From Trileptium ribeirensis (taxonomy: Eukaryota > Nematoda > Enoplea > Enoplida > Thoracostomopsidae): DNA of 64,000 nt. Under the pieces are notes generated by a model, which had not been told where the DNA came from, did no database searches, and was given only the letters and a program-made list of their open reading frames with translations. The stretch is from positions 39,234-103,233 of the forward strand of contig JASANE010007089.1 of NCBI GenBank assembly GCA_030248225.1, written 5' to 3'. The translations under genes were made by a program, and so were the position numbers. Each line of letters opens with the position of its first letter. Within the stretch, counting starts at the first letter, position 1. Positions 37,267-49,457 of this stretch are shown here, piece after piece.

Positions 37267-37381
37267 TACAGTACTCTCCAGAAATGACTGTCGCCTTTTC
37301 AGCGAGCGAGCACCGATCGAGCAGTGCTATAAAACGTTTCGAAGAGCGAGCTAGCAACGGTAATATCTGGCGACTACTGTA
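37267..37381. mobile_element. mariner-like MITE 2
   Basis: This 111-bp element (37269-37379) is flanked by TA on both sides. Its left end is CAGTACTCTCCAGAAATGACTG. Its right end, read in complement, is CAGTAGTCGCCAGATATTACCG, an imperfect inverted repeat. The ends match those of the element at 34530. A relative of the left end also occurs at about 39698 (CAGTGCTCGTCAGAAATAAG) without a clear partner. Confidence 0.6.
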
Positions 37382-40300
37382 CTGGTCCTTATGCAGGAGT
37401 TCACTGTTTGTATTGATCAAGGCAGGAGCAAAAGTAGTCCCAAATAAGCATGGGCACTACTACCCAGGTATTAGATATTTTGAATGTTATCTAAAATTTA
37501 TTTTCCGCCGTCTTACCTGAAAGTTCAGTGTCTTCTGAATGAAGAAATATAGCTAATTAAAAAGCAAAATAAGTGAAGTAGAAGTGCGCAGCATATGGGC
37601 ATTTATTTTTTAATACACATGATTCCCACGAAGTCCATGTGCTTATTTGAAACACCAGAGATTATAAATTGGACATAAGGCTTCTTTTAAGAAGGGCATA
37701 ATGTATTTATGTTATATTATATACGTGTTGTAGCGGACGTGACGCTGCTGCACTACGCACTTCGAAACACAGTGCCCATGCGACCCGATCTATCGTAACC
37801 TCATTTGCAGACCTAACGGACTCATTTCGGATCATCTCTCTCGGCCTGTTCACGACGAAGCATAAAAAGTCGCATGAACGCTTCACCGGACGTGTTAGGA
37901 TCCCGCGGGATTGGTTGCACGCGTGGCATACGTGATACTATGTTTGAGCTCCCCAGGGATGTTTGGTCTGTCACGTGCTCGCGCGCAAGGAGACCACACC
38001 GCTATTCTCTATCGTGGTATCTGGATATTTCAATCGGGTACATCGTATTGAACAAGTGCGGTTTTAGGTCATTTGAATTTATAGCCAGTGTGGCCCCCAC
38101 TAGTGTCCGCCAATCTTTTGACGATTAACATCGGTTAGTTTCCGCTCCTACTATAAAGTTCAGCAACTGGTTCCCGGAATCCTGGTCGTCGTCGCCGAGC
38201 CTAAGGAGATCTCGCACTATTCAGTCGTACTCACACATCCAATGGTAGGCGAACCACGCTAAGATTTACGACCTTTCCGACGTCAAGCCTGAAGGCGGGT
38301 CCTCTACAGAGGCGACGATTCATAACTTTTGGTACACATCACTACATATAACAACTAATACAGGGACAGAATGGATTATCAATGATTACTTATTGACAAG
38401 CAAATCGGATACACGTTCAGTTATGGACTAATACAGTGCCGTTGTACATTCGATAATTGGTGTACATCAAGAATGGAAATGGTATCAACAGTACAACACA
38501 GATACATAGTTTGCACAGATAATTGGATTAGGTCAAACCATGGGCCATAGCTGTCCTAATGGAACGTACACAGCCGCAAGGTAGATCAATGCTTAAAGTA
38601 AAATATATCTATGCTGAATAAAACAATATCTTTAGCTAAGAAATACTTCAGAATGATTACATGCATTCTGTGAAACAGTATTTACAAGCGCGTGCAACAA
38701 AGAATAATTGATGGGAGAATATCATATATTGACATTTCTATAATTATCTTATTTTAACGGAGATACATATGTATGTTAGGAGTTTATAAGCTATTAATTA
38801 TACTATTTAATTACTTAGTATCATAAAGCTGTGACAATTAACAAAAATGGCGTGTCATCTCAGCAGGTCACAACATCTGCTGATTGTTGTCGAATTTGAA
38901 TTTTTAGCACGTGTTTTCAAAATTTATACAATTACAAGTTTATTTAAATTTTTTTCGCGGATAGATTTTGCTCAATTTGTAGTCTACGTTCGTTAGGTAA
39001 ATCTCGGCAACCAATTGTTCGCGAGTACTAATGTCGAAAAGTGCCTGCTGTTATCTGAGGGGTTGTTCGTTAATCAGTTTATCTCAGAATAATAATGTGA
39101 TAAAATACAAAATCAAATCGGGACATTAGAAATGTGCAGTGTTTTAATATTGCAATAATATGTAATTGTTATAAAACAGTGTTGTATACTGCAATTATAG
39201 TTATACACAATGTGTCATAAAACTCACATAATCATTGCAACCATATTTGAATGCGGAATCGCTTACTTTTTGAGCAAACATGTAATTGTATTATTATTGC
39301 TGGTTTTAGTTAGTCGAACACAGCGATGTGCATTTTGAGATTAGGTCGGTGTTGCTGGAATACTACATTTTAGTCTGCGCTATTCCAATCCCAACTGGCG
39401 TGGCCCATTACCCTCGGGTCGATTCCCGGCATAATTTTATAGAATTCGTCATATCGTCCAGTTTTGGCTATTGTTGCAGTAGTTCTGGTCGCTTAAAAAG
39501 CAGTATAATATGCAAATTATAGAAAGAATTATTTTTGAAGGGTCCTACCGTTGCAATATGCTTAGATATGTGTATTTTTTACTTAAAAATGACGAAAAAA
39601 ATTACATAATAGGAGTAGCTGTTGCATATATATGTATATACAGTGTGAAACGAACGTGTTACATACGGTAAAATCTGAAGATTAACAGGTAAAGATACAG
39701 TGCTCGTCAGAAATAAGTGTTGTTCGCTCGATGCTTGTTTAATAATACTTTTTATTTTCACTTTTTCGTCGAAATCTATTTCAATTAGAATCAAGATCTG
39801 TTTGCAGTTATTTTATTGCATGATGCATTTCGCTGTCAAAAGCGCCTAACTCATCTGTGCGCATAATTACTTAACCATTGCAAACAGCCAGCCGTTTAAT
39901 ACCTGGTGCAATGATACCACCAAACATCCAAGGGGAATCTGTACATGTAAAATATAATTTTCATAACTTTTGCTGTTTCGGACCTCTTGTCATGAAGATG
40001 GTGATAGTACGTAATAATCTTTGTATTATATATAAATAAAAATAAATAAATTTCAGATTATCGGATTTTCCCAAATACCGCTGGGTCTTTAGTGCACTAA
40101 GTTCGAGCAAATACGCAATTTTTGAACATAATCCGCGTCTTTATAGAAAATAAACAAAACTTATTATGCTATTCGCCGCAAAGATATAGTCACTTACATA
40201 GTTGTGCCTTTTACTACTTTTGGCTGTGTTCAAACTGAATTTGCGAAGCGGCAGTCCTAACGAATTTCAGCTCGTTTCGGTATTATAATCTAGTCGCCAC

Positions 40301-41094
40301 TAGAATACTGGCAGTTTATTACATAGCTACAATATGCATAAGGAATGACCGTCGCATTTCGAGCGAGCCGCCAGCGATTGGTTCGTTCAAGATTTCGAAA
40401 CTATTAAATTAATAATAAACTATATTTTTAAAATAGATTTCGAGCTCGCGAGAGAGTGACAGACATTAACGACTGGTACTATACATAGGCATGAAACATC
40501 TGTTTCTGGTTTTGCTTGACGTATTTCTTTTTCTCTGCTTTTTCAATTATTAAGATCCGACAATTTTTACTGTAGTTGGCAAATCGCCGAACAATGTAGG
40601 CGCTTAGTATGTATTACTGTTTTACTATAATAGTAATTCAGAATTAACGTATTACAGTATCGGTTGTCGAGGATGAGACAGGGTACAACGCGATGGAAGT
40701 GAAACAGCAAGTTCTTACTGATTTCAAATATAAATATTCCCAATTTATCGCTAGATGATGTAAGAATACTAACTATATTACACAAGTGGCTCGTTCGGGT
40801 TAATTTTAAAGATATTCTGTAGAGATATATGACAATGCAATACTTAATTCATGTGCTTATTTATATAATCGCACAGTGTATAAGGTTCTTATATAAATTT
40901 CGAAACGCTGAGATATTTTATGGGTAGTATTAACTTCGAATTCACGATTTTTAATACACGATACTAAGCATAAATTTTAGATGAAAAGCTTTGGCCTGAC
41001 ATCTAACATTCTCGAGCTGAGCAATCAGTCACTAGCTTTGCTATTCCGTTCCTCGTATCTCTCATAATTTATGTAGTTAAATTTAACTCCATAG
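37382..41094. other. AT-rich stretch, probable intron of the host gene
   Basis: No exon with both splice signals and coding character was found. About 37730-38345 is more GC-rich, starts TGTTGTAGCGGACG and ends near TTTTGGTACACATCA, so it could be a solo LTR, but no target duplication is evident. About 39405-39425 holds an isolated B-box-like GGGTCGATTCCCGGC. Confidence 0.4.
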
Positions 41095-41463
41095 ATAATG
41101 AAAAATCCGAAAAGATATCTCACGAACTCGAGGAACAATATGTTCATTCAATGGCAGGTCGGATTACAGCGCGTGACCGACGCCACTGTGGACTCGGATA
41201 TCAGGAAGTTCCGGCCGCTTCTACGAGCGACCACGGCGGAATTCCATTGAGCTCACAATTTGTTCCAAGTGCAAAAACAACGAGGGAACCGCCGAGCAAT
41301 GAATCGAACTCTCATGAGAGTGAAAGCGGCTCTAGTGCAGCAAACAACGATAGCGGTGCGCATGACGGGCCATCTGTAACTGCTACATCGTTACATAAGA
41401 AAGAGAACAGCTCTGAGCAGTGCACCGATGATAAAGAATCGAGCACATCGTCGCAGAACAAAG
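41095..41463 (+). CDS. internal exon of an unidentified host gene
   Basis: A T/C-rich tract (ctttgctattccgttcctcgtatctctc) precedes possible acceptors at 41076 and 41094. From there one frame is open to AAAG|GTTAGA, a splice donor at 41463, ending in phase 1. The encoded segment begins acidic and helical (EKSEKISHELEEQYVHS). It continues through MAGRITARDRRHCGLGYQEVP and ends in a long Ser/Asn/Glu-rich, probably disordered tail. Phase 1 fits exactly the two bases before the next exon at 42708. An internal ATG at 41151 could also be a start. I do not recognise the family; it could be a cytoplasmic tail or a regulatory protein. Confidence 0.5.
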
Positions 41464-42707
41464 GTTAGATGTAATTTTTCGTTTTATGAATTTGAAAAAA
41501 TAATATTCGGCATTTTCACACGGAGCTTGTTTTAGTCGCTCAGTTCATATTGGTGGTAGTCAATTACCGTTCAACACGTTTACCTGTACAATTATCGACG
41601 TAAATAAGCGCAAACAGCTGAACAGCTGCTGTTAATTTTGCGTAAAAGATTTCTGTCCGTAACGGTGCATGATGACAATGATCAAGGTGGAATGGGATTT
41701 TACGATAAAGTGCATCATATAAGTATATCAGTTATGTTACATAATTTTAACTCAGACAAATGTTTGTAGAAATGTTAGCAGATCGTGGAGTCACACAGCC
41801 GATCCTTTACCCAACCATTGCCTGCCACCTCCGAAAGCTGATTATCTGTTATTCCGCTGATTCCACGACTTCGCTGTTGCCGTAGATTCTATAAAATGAT
41901 TGGATCAAGTAATGCATAGCGTATTGTGTAACGTGATGTATCAATCGACCTACCTAATAATAGTAACAAGCAATAATTGGAATTTCTGCGCGTCCAGTGT
42001 GTGGCTTATTAATAATGACAAAATAAAAATTAGTTTTGTTTCCGAATTCATAACTGTTCGTAACAAACCTTAAAATTTATGTAACGAGCCTAAAGTTACG
42101 GCCAGAAACACAAAGTGCAAAAAATGATGCAGCATCGAAATATCAATCGATGTCGATTGAACGAAATTTCGATCGATAACGATTTCTTTTCGATTAACCT
42201 ATTTAGCCGGGAGCCATGACTGCACCTATCTTTACCATTGAAAGGACGAGTAATGTAAATTTATTAACTTAAATTCATTAATGTGCGGTATTTTATCTAC
42301 AGTTTGCTTTGACACTTGTTTTGCACCGTTATAAAATTTGCAGTTTGGTGTCGTCATTTATAATGCTGTAGTCGTGTGTCGCAGTGGTTATCGGCGCATG
42401 TCCTACAATCATGAGGTCAAATCTTCGAACCTCCTCAGTTGAATAAGCTTGTTATGAGAAAGCGACTGAGACCTGGCTGCTCTAATATGATGTCCACTTT
42501 GTGAAATGTGTACAACTCTGGAAACTGCTACTTATTCTCGGTTTGCGTTTCTTCAAATCTGTCTGCTAATTTAGCGAAACGGATGAGTAGCATCCACCCG
42601 AAACTCACCAATCAATTGAAAATTTTGAAAACAACACCGTGTAGTGTAGCAAAGATGTTTCTTTTTATATCGTTCTCCGCTAATCTGGCGCAATATTTTC
42701 ACTTTAG
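41464..42707 (+). other. intron of the host gene, with a tRNA-derived SINE-like relic
   Basis: The inferred intron starts GTTAGA and ends CTTTAG. At about 42368-42440 it contains a plus-strand sequence with an A-box-like TGTCGCAGTGGTTATCGG and a B-box-like AGGTC...TTCGAACCTCC, the layout of a tRNA-derived SINE head. Confidence 0.5.
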
Positions 42708-42859
42708 AGGACTCTCCAAAGAACACCGATATTTATCATACTCCGAGCGAAGTCGATTTCAGGAAGAAGATGACTGGAGTTGGAAAATACCATGATGCTA
42801 CTAAAGACAGACACATGCATTTTGTTTCAGAAGGCGGAGAGAAAAAGATGGACATATAA
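42708..42859 (+). CDS. terminal exon of the same unidentified host gene
   Basis: The exon follows TTTTCACTTTAG at 42696-42707. It supplies the two bases that complete the codon left open at 41463, giving Glu. It then runs 49 codons (DSPKNTDIYHTPSEVDFRKK..., GVGKYHDATKDRHMHFVSE) to TAA at 42857-42859. The phase match, residue composition and absence of stops support a real C-terminal exon. The intron would be 1244 bp and contains no coding elements. A search with this C-terminal peptide would identify the gene. I have not recognised it. Confidence 0.55.
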
Positions 42860-43765
42860 AAATTGTTTTAATGCACAATCGACATAGCTTTTCATAAGTG
42901 TGACAAAATCAAAAGATTACATCGAGCCATGGAAACAATTAAGCATGCTATGCAACTATGCCAATTAAGACATATTCTACCCGATGCTTATGAACAATTA
43001 GAACGATACGTTACGCTAACCCCAAAACTTTTGAAGCCAAAAATTTTCAAGCTATTTTTATTCAATAGTATATCCTCGTTTAACCCTAAGCTTGAGTTAA
43101 GCTGGCTCATTTTTAGTCAAGGTTGACTCAAATCAAAACGACTCAGATTTAGTCATGTTAAACTCAGGCTTGCGATTAAAGAAGGACCGACTCAATATTA
43201 AAAATTTGACTGAATGGATTTGCAGTGTATGCTGTGCTGTGCCATACGATGCAACTATGTGCATGTTTTAAGAATATATTATCATAAAACGCTGTAAGCC
43301 AATATGTCCTTTCCAAATACCATGTCTTATTAAGTTAAAACTTAAGTCATGGAAACTGTTTAAACCTGTACCGGAAGTGTAGTGTATACGTCCTATTCTC
43401 GTACATTCGTTCCAGCTGTGGTCAGATCATCGTGTTTTGTGACAGATGTTGATATAATTGAGAATGCTGTCGAGGGGTATTTTACACGTCGTCTTTGCAA
43501 AAAAATTTTCTCATTAACGGCGTTTATCTAATTAATATCGGAACATCTCAAGTTTCGTCGATTGAAAGCGAACGTGGCCATAATTTTAAATTCTTTAATA
43601 GCGAAGTATGCTTACGGTGGGATCTCTTTAATATGCATCTATACCACGAAATACGATAACTCGAGTTCACTGTTCAAAACTGGTAAAACGCAAATTTGGT
43701 ACAATGCCTTGAAACATAGTTGTGCAGCTAATTTCTAGCCAGCACCAAAGATTGTTCAACTTTAC
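42860..43765. other. downstream region of the host gene
   Basis: AT-rich with no further exon recognised. The 3' untranslated region of the gene presumably lies here, but no decisive polyadenylation signal close to the stop was seen. Confidence 0.35.
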
Positions 43766-43912
43766 AGCAACATATTGACTTCGCCACACAAGTTTTTCGA
43801 CGCCGTGTTATGTGAGAGCATACTGACATCGCCACGCCAATTTTTCGACGCCGTATTGTGTAAGAGCATACTGACATCGCCACCCCAATTTTTCGACCCC
43901 GTGTTGTGTAAC
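43766..43912 (+). repeat. three tandem 48-51-bp units
   Basis: Units begin AGCAACATATTGACTTCGCC (43766), AGCATACTGACATCGCCACG (43817) and AGCATACTGACATCGCCACC (43865). Each contains TTTTTCGACSCCGTRTT. All are multiples of three, so a minus-strand frame crosses them with a 16-residue repeat, but no start or wider coding context supports a gene. Confidence 0.85.
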
Positions 43913-46192
43913 AGCCGAGCCAAGCCGGGGTGACTTTTACATAAGAAACAAGGCTTAGCACTGCTTGGCTCAAAACGAGACATTACAGTGTTCACGCTCA
44001 AAAATAAAAGCAAATTTTTTCGGGTATCGTTTATGAACAGTTGGAAAAAAATTAACAGCTGTTCAATATTGCTATTCCTGAGCTGTTGCGATTTTTTGAT
44101 AAGAATTCACGGAAACAAATTGCGTTTACAACCGTTTGATGGAAACACTAATTCAAAACTAGGTCACACCAAACATTAATTCAGGGTGCGCTGCTGCGGT
44201 AGTTTCAGGTGTTTGTCAGAAACTCGGTAATTTGGTGCAGGAAATTGGGTAAAGTAAAAGCCCAATGACGGTGGCTATAATGCTCTCTTAATATGTACGT
44301 TGCATTACGAGTACGCCTTCAAAATACATCTATCACAACAGTTAATTTTAGGTGTGAAAGAATATTTAATTTATAATTAAATTACTTAACTAGTCATGCA
44401 AATTTAAGTTATGTTGAATCGGTCTATTTTTCCAGGGAGACTGCACCTTTCAACTCAGCGGTCCCAGCATAGCATCTAGTTTCGACCGTGACTGTACTTC
44501 ACATCATTCGTATCATATATATTATAGTGTTCACAGTTGCGTAGTATTTTCCATGTGCAATGTTGATTCAAGTAGAGCAAATGAACTGTCTCTAATTTGG
44601 GCGATCCAAGCATAGAATTATGCTGCATTATATTGTGCAGTTGCGTTTATTTACACCATACAAGATATAGCACGACACGAAGTCCTACACTAATTGCTGC
44701 TATTTAACATTAGTATATACGTTGATAACCAACATGGGCGCTTAAACGACAATATTAATGGCAATATAATTTATTAAATTTTGCCAGGGACATGAAATTT
44801 GGGACGCCGCATGGTTTATCCGAACGGTTTGACTGTATAAATTGTTAATTGCGGTATTTTGCAATGGAAATAGCAAACATATTTAGTACATTGCCCCATA
44901 AACGCTGCCGCAACTATATATTTGACTGAGATTTTACGACATTCTTTAATTTAAAGCAATTTTTTTACTTCTCATTGAAATTTATGGGATGTTTCGCCGG
45001 AGGGGCAAAAAGTTTTCCTGTGGTAGTGAATCAAGAGCAGCTAAAATGTTGCTGTAGGAATAGAAAAATGCCACGCCCACCAATTTGGAAACCACAGTGA
45101 ACTAAAGGTCGCAACAGACATGACATGCTTTAGAAGTGCGTTTGAAATAAATGTACATTAGTCCGTATATATATTGAGTAGCGTTGAATAAACTATTGCC
45201 GGCCACATTGTCGTTTGCTAGGGGTCTAGTTTGCTAACCACTCAGTTATGACACTTTTGCTCGGATTTTTAAAGCTTCTCGTAAGACGTGCGAATTTACA
45301 ACACGCGGTCAACACAACTAAATCAACACACTAGATACGTCGTATATATACTATTTAGTTGCCGTAGAAAACCACATGTACGAAGATGATTAATTTTAGC
45401 GATTTAAACGGACATTTCGTATAATCAAAACATAACATGGAAAACGTCCTCGATACCTTACAACGCACTGTAGATAATAGATTTGTCCACTGCGCCATGA
45501 TATATACTAAGTTCTCAAGGCTTGGGCCCATATCATCTTTAGGAGCAGGACGTTATAACTTTGTAAACAACTAAAATTGTCTAGGACTGTTGCTCGGTTC
45601 CATACGCTAAATAAAACAAGGGAATAACTATTCATGTGCAAACATGCGCCACAAAACGAATTCACTAAATACGAGGAGTCACTTCGTATTACAGTATTTT
45701 TGTAGCAATGCCACATATGTAGACGAAAAATAGTTGTTTGTCCCTACTGCCTCACGCGGTGTTTTTATATATATTTGGGATTCTGATATGTAACCGTCGA
45801 ATTATATACACATATGTGTGGGAAAGCATTTCAAGAAATCTCTTCCCCTCGTAACGGCTGTGCTTAGCTGTTTCTAACTTTTGTCTACCTCAGTCGATGA
45901 TCACACGGAATCGTTTAAGGAGCTGGCAGTTGCGTTTGAAGTTCAGTGATCATGTATATACTGGTACTAATATTTTGTTTATGCTTTTACTTTTATGTAT
46001 TTTACGCGTACAACCGGTGAACGTTGACGTTGCGTGCTTGCCTTGCGTATATAACACTCTAAAGCATAACGTTCAAAAACGAATAATCATCTTCCCATCG
46101 TCAATCGCGTGCCCCTCACAAACGTTATGCGGCGTTCACGTTATAATGTCCCCGCTGTTTGGAACTTTTGACCCCCTGTAGTCGCGACCCTA
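43913..46192. other. gene-free stretch with a SINE-like relic
   Basis: On the minus strand at about 45200-45285 there is AACTGAGTGGTTAGCAAAC preceded by CCGAGCAAAAGTGTCAT. It is clearly related to the tRNA-like core of the MITEs at 1166-2022 (CGAGCAACAGCTCTCAGATAGCTCAGTGGTTTGC). The 94-aa frame at 45897 has a hydrophobic stretch but no family signature and is not called as a gene. Confidence 0.45.
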
Positions 46193-46590
46193 CCGTATAG
46201 ATGTACTAGGACCAGTTCTGGCCCTAAGGGATCCCAGCTGCACCACTCTCAATGTTCACGGTGGTGCCCGGACAACCCCGGCTTACACGATTCCCCGGTG
46301 GACTCTGATCAGACCGATAGGAACCGCTTAGCTTAGTAGGCCGCCGGCGGGTTTACCAGGGTGTTCGGTGTCCCCTATAATGGCCCACGTGTCTAGAGGT
46401 ATGGAGGTACCCCTGAGGGAGGGTCATCCCCTAAGCCTGCTCACAGGTAATAGGGCGGACCCATCTTTCCCTCATTTCCGGTTATCGAATCCTATGCCTT
46501 ATGCCAGGGCCGAGATTTCCTAACAGCGGAACCCATTTTGTAAAGATTTTGTTTGATCCTAGTTTGACGCAAGTCCCAGCTGACTAGTCC
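46193..46590 (-). repeat. dispersed repeat family, copy 2 (inverted)
   Basis: The complement of this block aligns with 12165-12690 through ATGAGGGAAAG, CACCCTGGTAAACCCGCCGGC, AAGCCGGGGTTGTCCGGGC and GGGCCAGAACTG in the same order. It has the same orientation as the large retroelement at 50.5-64 kb, so it could be related to that element's terminal region. I could not show this. Confidence 0.65.
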
Positions 46591-47462
46591 TTATCAGTCT
46601 ACTGTATTTGAGGATTATATAGAAGGTGGGGAAATATTTGCCTTGATACACTTAGGAACCTAGACGCCGAAACGAGTCATTTGCGCAGCGGGCTGGGAGG
46701 CGGGCGCGAGCGGGGTTAGCCGGAGCGTTAAAAATTTAGACTGACTACAGGGGTGAAATTGCGTATGACTTGAATGGAGCCTTGATGTAACCAGAAGAAA
46801 CGTTGGGTCAGACAGTATTCAACATACCTTAGAGGGACCTACGTTTTCGCGCAACCGGGGGTACCTGGTCAAGATGAAGCTATTTCGCCTACAAAAATGC
46901 ACACGTCAGATATTTATTTTGGGGCGCTCCCTCTTTTGATAACATAATTATTCAACATACAAAGAAATTTTGAAAGCATCACTATTATAATGTTACTACA
47001 ATGCACTTCCCCCAACGGTACCTAAGTTTTTGATTTAAGAGGAATTCTTCGCACCCTATGATAGTACCCTTTCTTTTTTTTTGATCGAAAGAACATTGCC
47101 TACCCTCAGAAACGAGGTTTCCTAGAACATGGGCACCGTTCTTGGCGCAGCCGGTCCCGAAGCTAATCTAAGAGTTACTGGGAGTTGCTGTCTTTTAACG
47201 AGTGCCGGCTTAAATGGGGATGACGAAATGATGCCCGGTGAGCCAGCTAGGGCTCTTTTAGAAACGCGGAACCCTTCACCCCAAAGTTTACTACCTACGC
47301 CTTAAGCTTTATGGTGCTCCTCGTTAGGAAGCACATACTTAGCTATATCTCCTGACTGCTCTCCCACTAATTTCTCTGTCAGACGCCTCTCTGAAAGTTT
47401 CCTATGAACTTTTTCTACTCGACTCTGTTCGACTTAACTAATAAGGCGCGGCCCAGCGCTTG
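46591..47462. other. GC-rich gene-free stretch
   Basis: No reading frame or recognisable repeat. Base composition resembles the flanking repeat blocks rather than the AT-rich DNA to the left. Confidence 0.4.
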
Positions 47463-48035
47463 TGGGATCGCGGGGCATCCGTTGGACGCCGCAGCACCCA
47501 CAAGGGCTGCCCTTTAGTGCTTAGGCCTACGCAAGAAAATTTTTTGAAAGCTTCTTATGTGAAACACCTGGGCGGGCACCTTCCACGCGTCCGCTGTGTG
47601 AAGGGCCCATCCAAGTTAGTTCCGAATGCGGTGCGCTCGTTAATACTACGAAATTTTATAACACTGAAAACTCTTCCTCTAGTTGAGCAAGCATTTGCAA
47701 ACAATCGACCTCTTAAGAGAAACTTTGAGACAGTCCTAATTACGTCCACCGAGCGCTGCCAATTACCACCCGGCGGACGGGGAACCAGTCGAGTGCGCAA
47801 TACCCCGTTTCAATTCAATTTGACAATTTTGGTCACAATTTCCCAACCTAATTCACATCCCCGAAGCGCGGGCTCAACCCTTACCGGAGCGCGAGGCATC
47901 CGACGGACGCCCCAGCACCCGCAAGGGCCGTCCCTTGTCCTAAGCTCGGCGATCGGTCGAAAATCCTTTTAAAAGAAAAGACCCCGGGCGGACCTCTTCC
48001 ACGCGTCTGCAGGTCGAAGAGTCCACCCGGGCACG
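47463..48035. repeat. two diverged direct repeats with conserved stem-loops
   Basis: Unit 1 (47463-47620) and unit 2 (47886-48035) share, in order, GGCATCCGNNGGACGCC, a CAGCACCCRCAAGGGC block and a large stem-loop. Their offset is about 420 bp. The stem of unit 2 pairs 47983-47999 with 48016-48031. That of unit 1 pairs 47567-47583 with 47600-47615. The paired arms differ between units yet still pair. This suggests a structured RNA or DNA region such as an LTR or leader. Confidence 0.65.
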
Positions 48036-49358
48036 AAACAAGCAAAAGCAAGAAAGCCGAAAATAAAAATAAAAAAACTGCGGCGACAAAACGTTGAATT
48101 TTAAATTTCAAATTTCTCGACTGGTCCCATCCGACAAAATTACCGCTTCCTTTTATATCGATAATCAACCCCCTTTTAGCCCTTATGCACAGATTTACGC
48201 CTTAAAAGCACAACGTCCTCAAATTTGAAAATGTAATAAACAACAACAGCATTAAGCTAACACAATACATTGACGCTTATCAGCTATGTGTTAAACGAGC
48301 ACCAGACAACGAGATGGCCAACAACAACATAGACGTGGCCGATGTGTGCCAAAAGGGACAAAACCGCCCGCTGGTCGGTGCGGCAAAACTTTTCAAGAAA
48401 AATATAACGGTGCTCAGGGCGCCGTTTGCTCATAGGGATATCGGCACATTTTTGCCGATATCTCATGGTCTAAAACCAGTAGGCGGCCGGGGGCAGGACC
48501 AGAATCATGCCCTGGCAGGCCGGCTACTGATGAGAATTTAAGATTTAATATTTCTTTTATAGGAGGCCTGTTAGAGGCCGATTTAGGCGCCCGAAGACGA
48601 GAATTTTGATGTCTCCTTTAAGTTTAGGGGATCCTGAGCGGACCCGAGGGGGAGGGCGGCCTCGGTTTTCGACCAAACAGTTAAGGGAGAACCCGCTAAG
48701 TATCCCGGGCTCCGAAAATCGGGGAGTTTTGATTATTTTAGATGCCCTTTGGGACCTGGAAGATTGGAGGCTTAAACGCCTGTTCGGGGATCCATAAGTA
48801 TTTAGGGGATCCGAATTTTTAGACCCGCCGGGACAATTTGACACCCCAGCAGCGTCCTTAAGATAGTTTAGTCACCCCTATCTCCCTAAGTTTAGTAGAA
48901 AACCCAAAAATTGAATTTTCGTGCCGTACCCTAAAAATAGCACCTTGGAATTTTTTTTACCCGAAATTTGCTTTCCACAATCCGAAAATTTTGTTCAAAT
49001 GTCCATCCTGCCAATCCTTAACCGCATATTTTGTGGATATACATATATAATACACAGTATAGGCACAGCAGATACCAAGTACATTGCCGCTACTCCTCGG
49101 CGTATGCGCTGGGATCGGCCCAGGGCGACCAGTTTTCTTGTAACGCCAAAACTCCCGATAAAATCGGTTGGTCCCCGGCCTCTCCGATCGCACACCCATG
49201 CTTAGCGCAAATACTACTGCATATATAATACAATGCACAAGCAATCTATAAACATAGTACGGCATCACTTTGTTGCACGAGGATCGACCGGACACCCCTG
49301 ATTATGATACCAGTCTTTCATATTTGGTGCCAAAATCGTCCCGGGCACCCTCGGGCGA
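48036..49358. other. GC-rich gene-free stretch
   Basis: The word GGGGATCC occurs at 48627, 48786 and 48805, and a number of gaccc/gggtc words surround it. No open frame matches a known family. It may be untranslated or LTR sequence of the adjacent retroelement, but this is unproven. Confidence 0.35.
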
Positions 49359-49457
49359 TGGAGTGTGACCTTACAGATATAACGAAATACAATTGTTTAT
49401 TTCATAATCAATACGATACTGCACAATTATATCAATTCAAATGGAGGTCACACTCCA
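49359..49457. repeat. 99-bp foldback with perfect 13-bp inverted ends
   Basis: TGGAGTGTGACCT at 49359-49371 is exactly complementary to AGGTCACACTCCA at 49445-49457. The interior is AT-rich and unrelated. It is the size of a very small MITE or a stem-loop; no target duplication is obvious. Confidence 0.6.

Noticed and set aside
37730..38345. Possible solo LTR (TGTTGTAGCGG start, TTTTGGTACACATCA end)
   Set aside because: No target duplication and no second copy in the window to define the ends.
39405..39425. B-box-like GGGTCGATTCCCGGC suggesting a tRNA gene
   Set aside because: No acceptable A box, anticodon arm or acceptor stem upstream.
43728..43973. 81-codon minus-strand frame with a 16-residue repeat
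   Set aside because: The repeat is explained by a 48-bp tandem array; no wider coding evidence.
45897..46181. 94-codon frame with a hydrophobic segment
   Set aside because: No upstream promoter or splice context, no family match, and it ends at the edge of a repeat block.
47460..47972. 170-codon plus-strand open frame
   Set aside because: It starts at a non-ATG codon, spans both units of a GC-rich repeat and resembles no family; GC richness alone favours long open frames.
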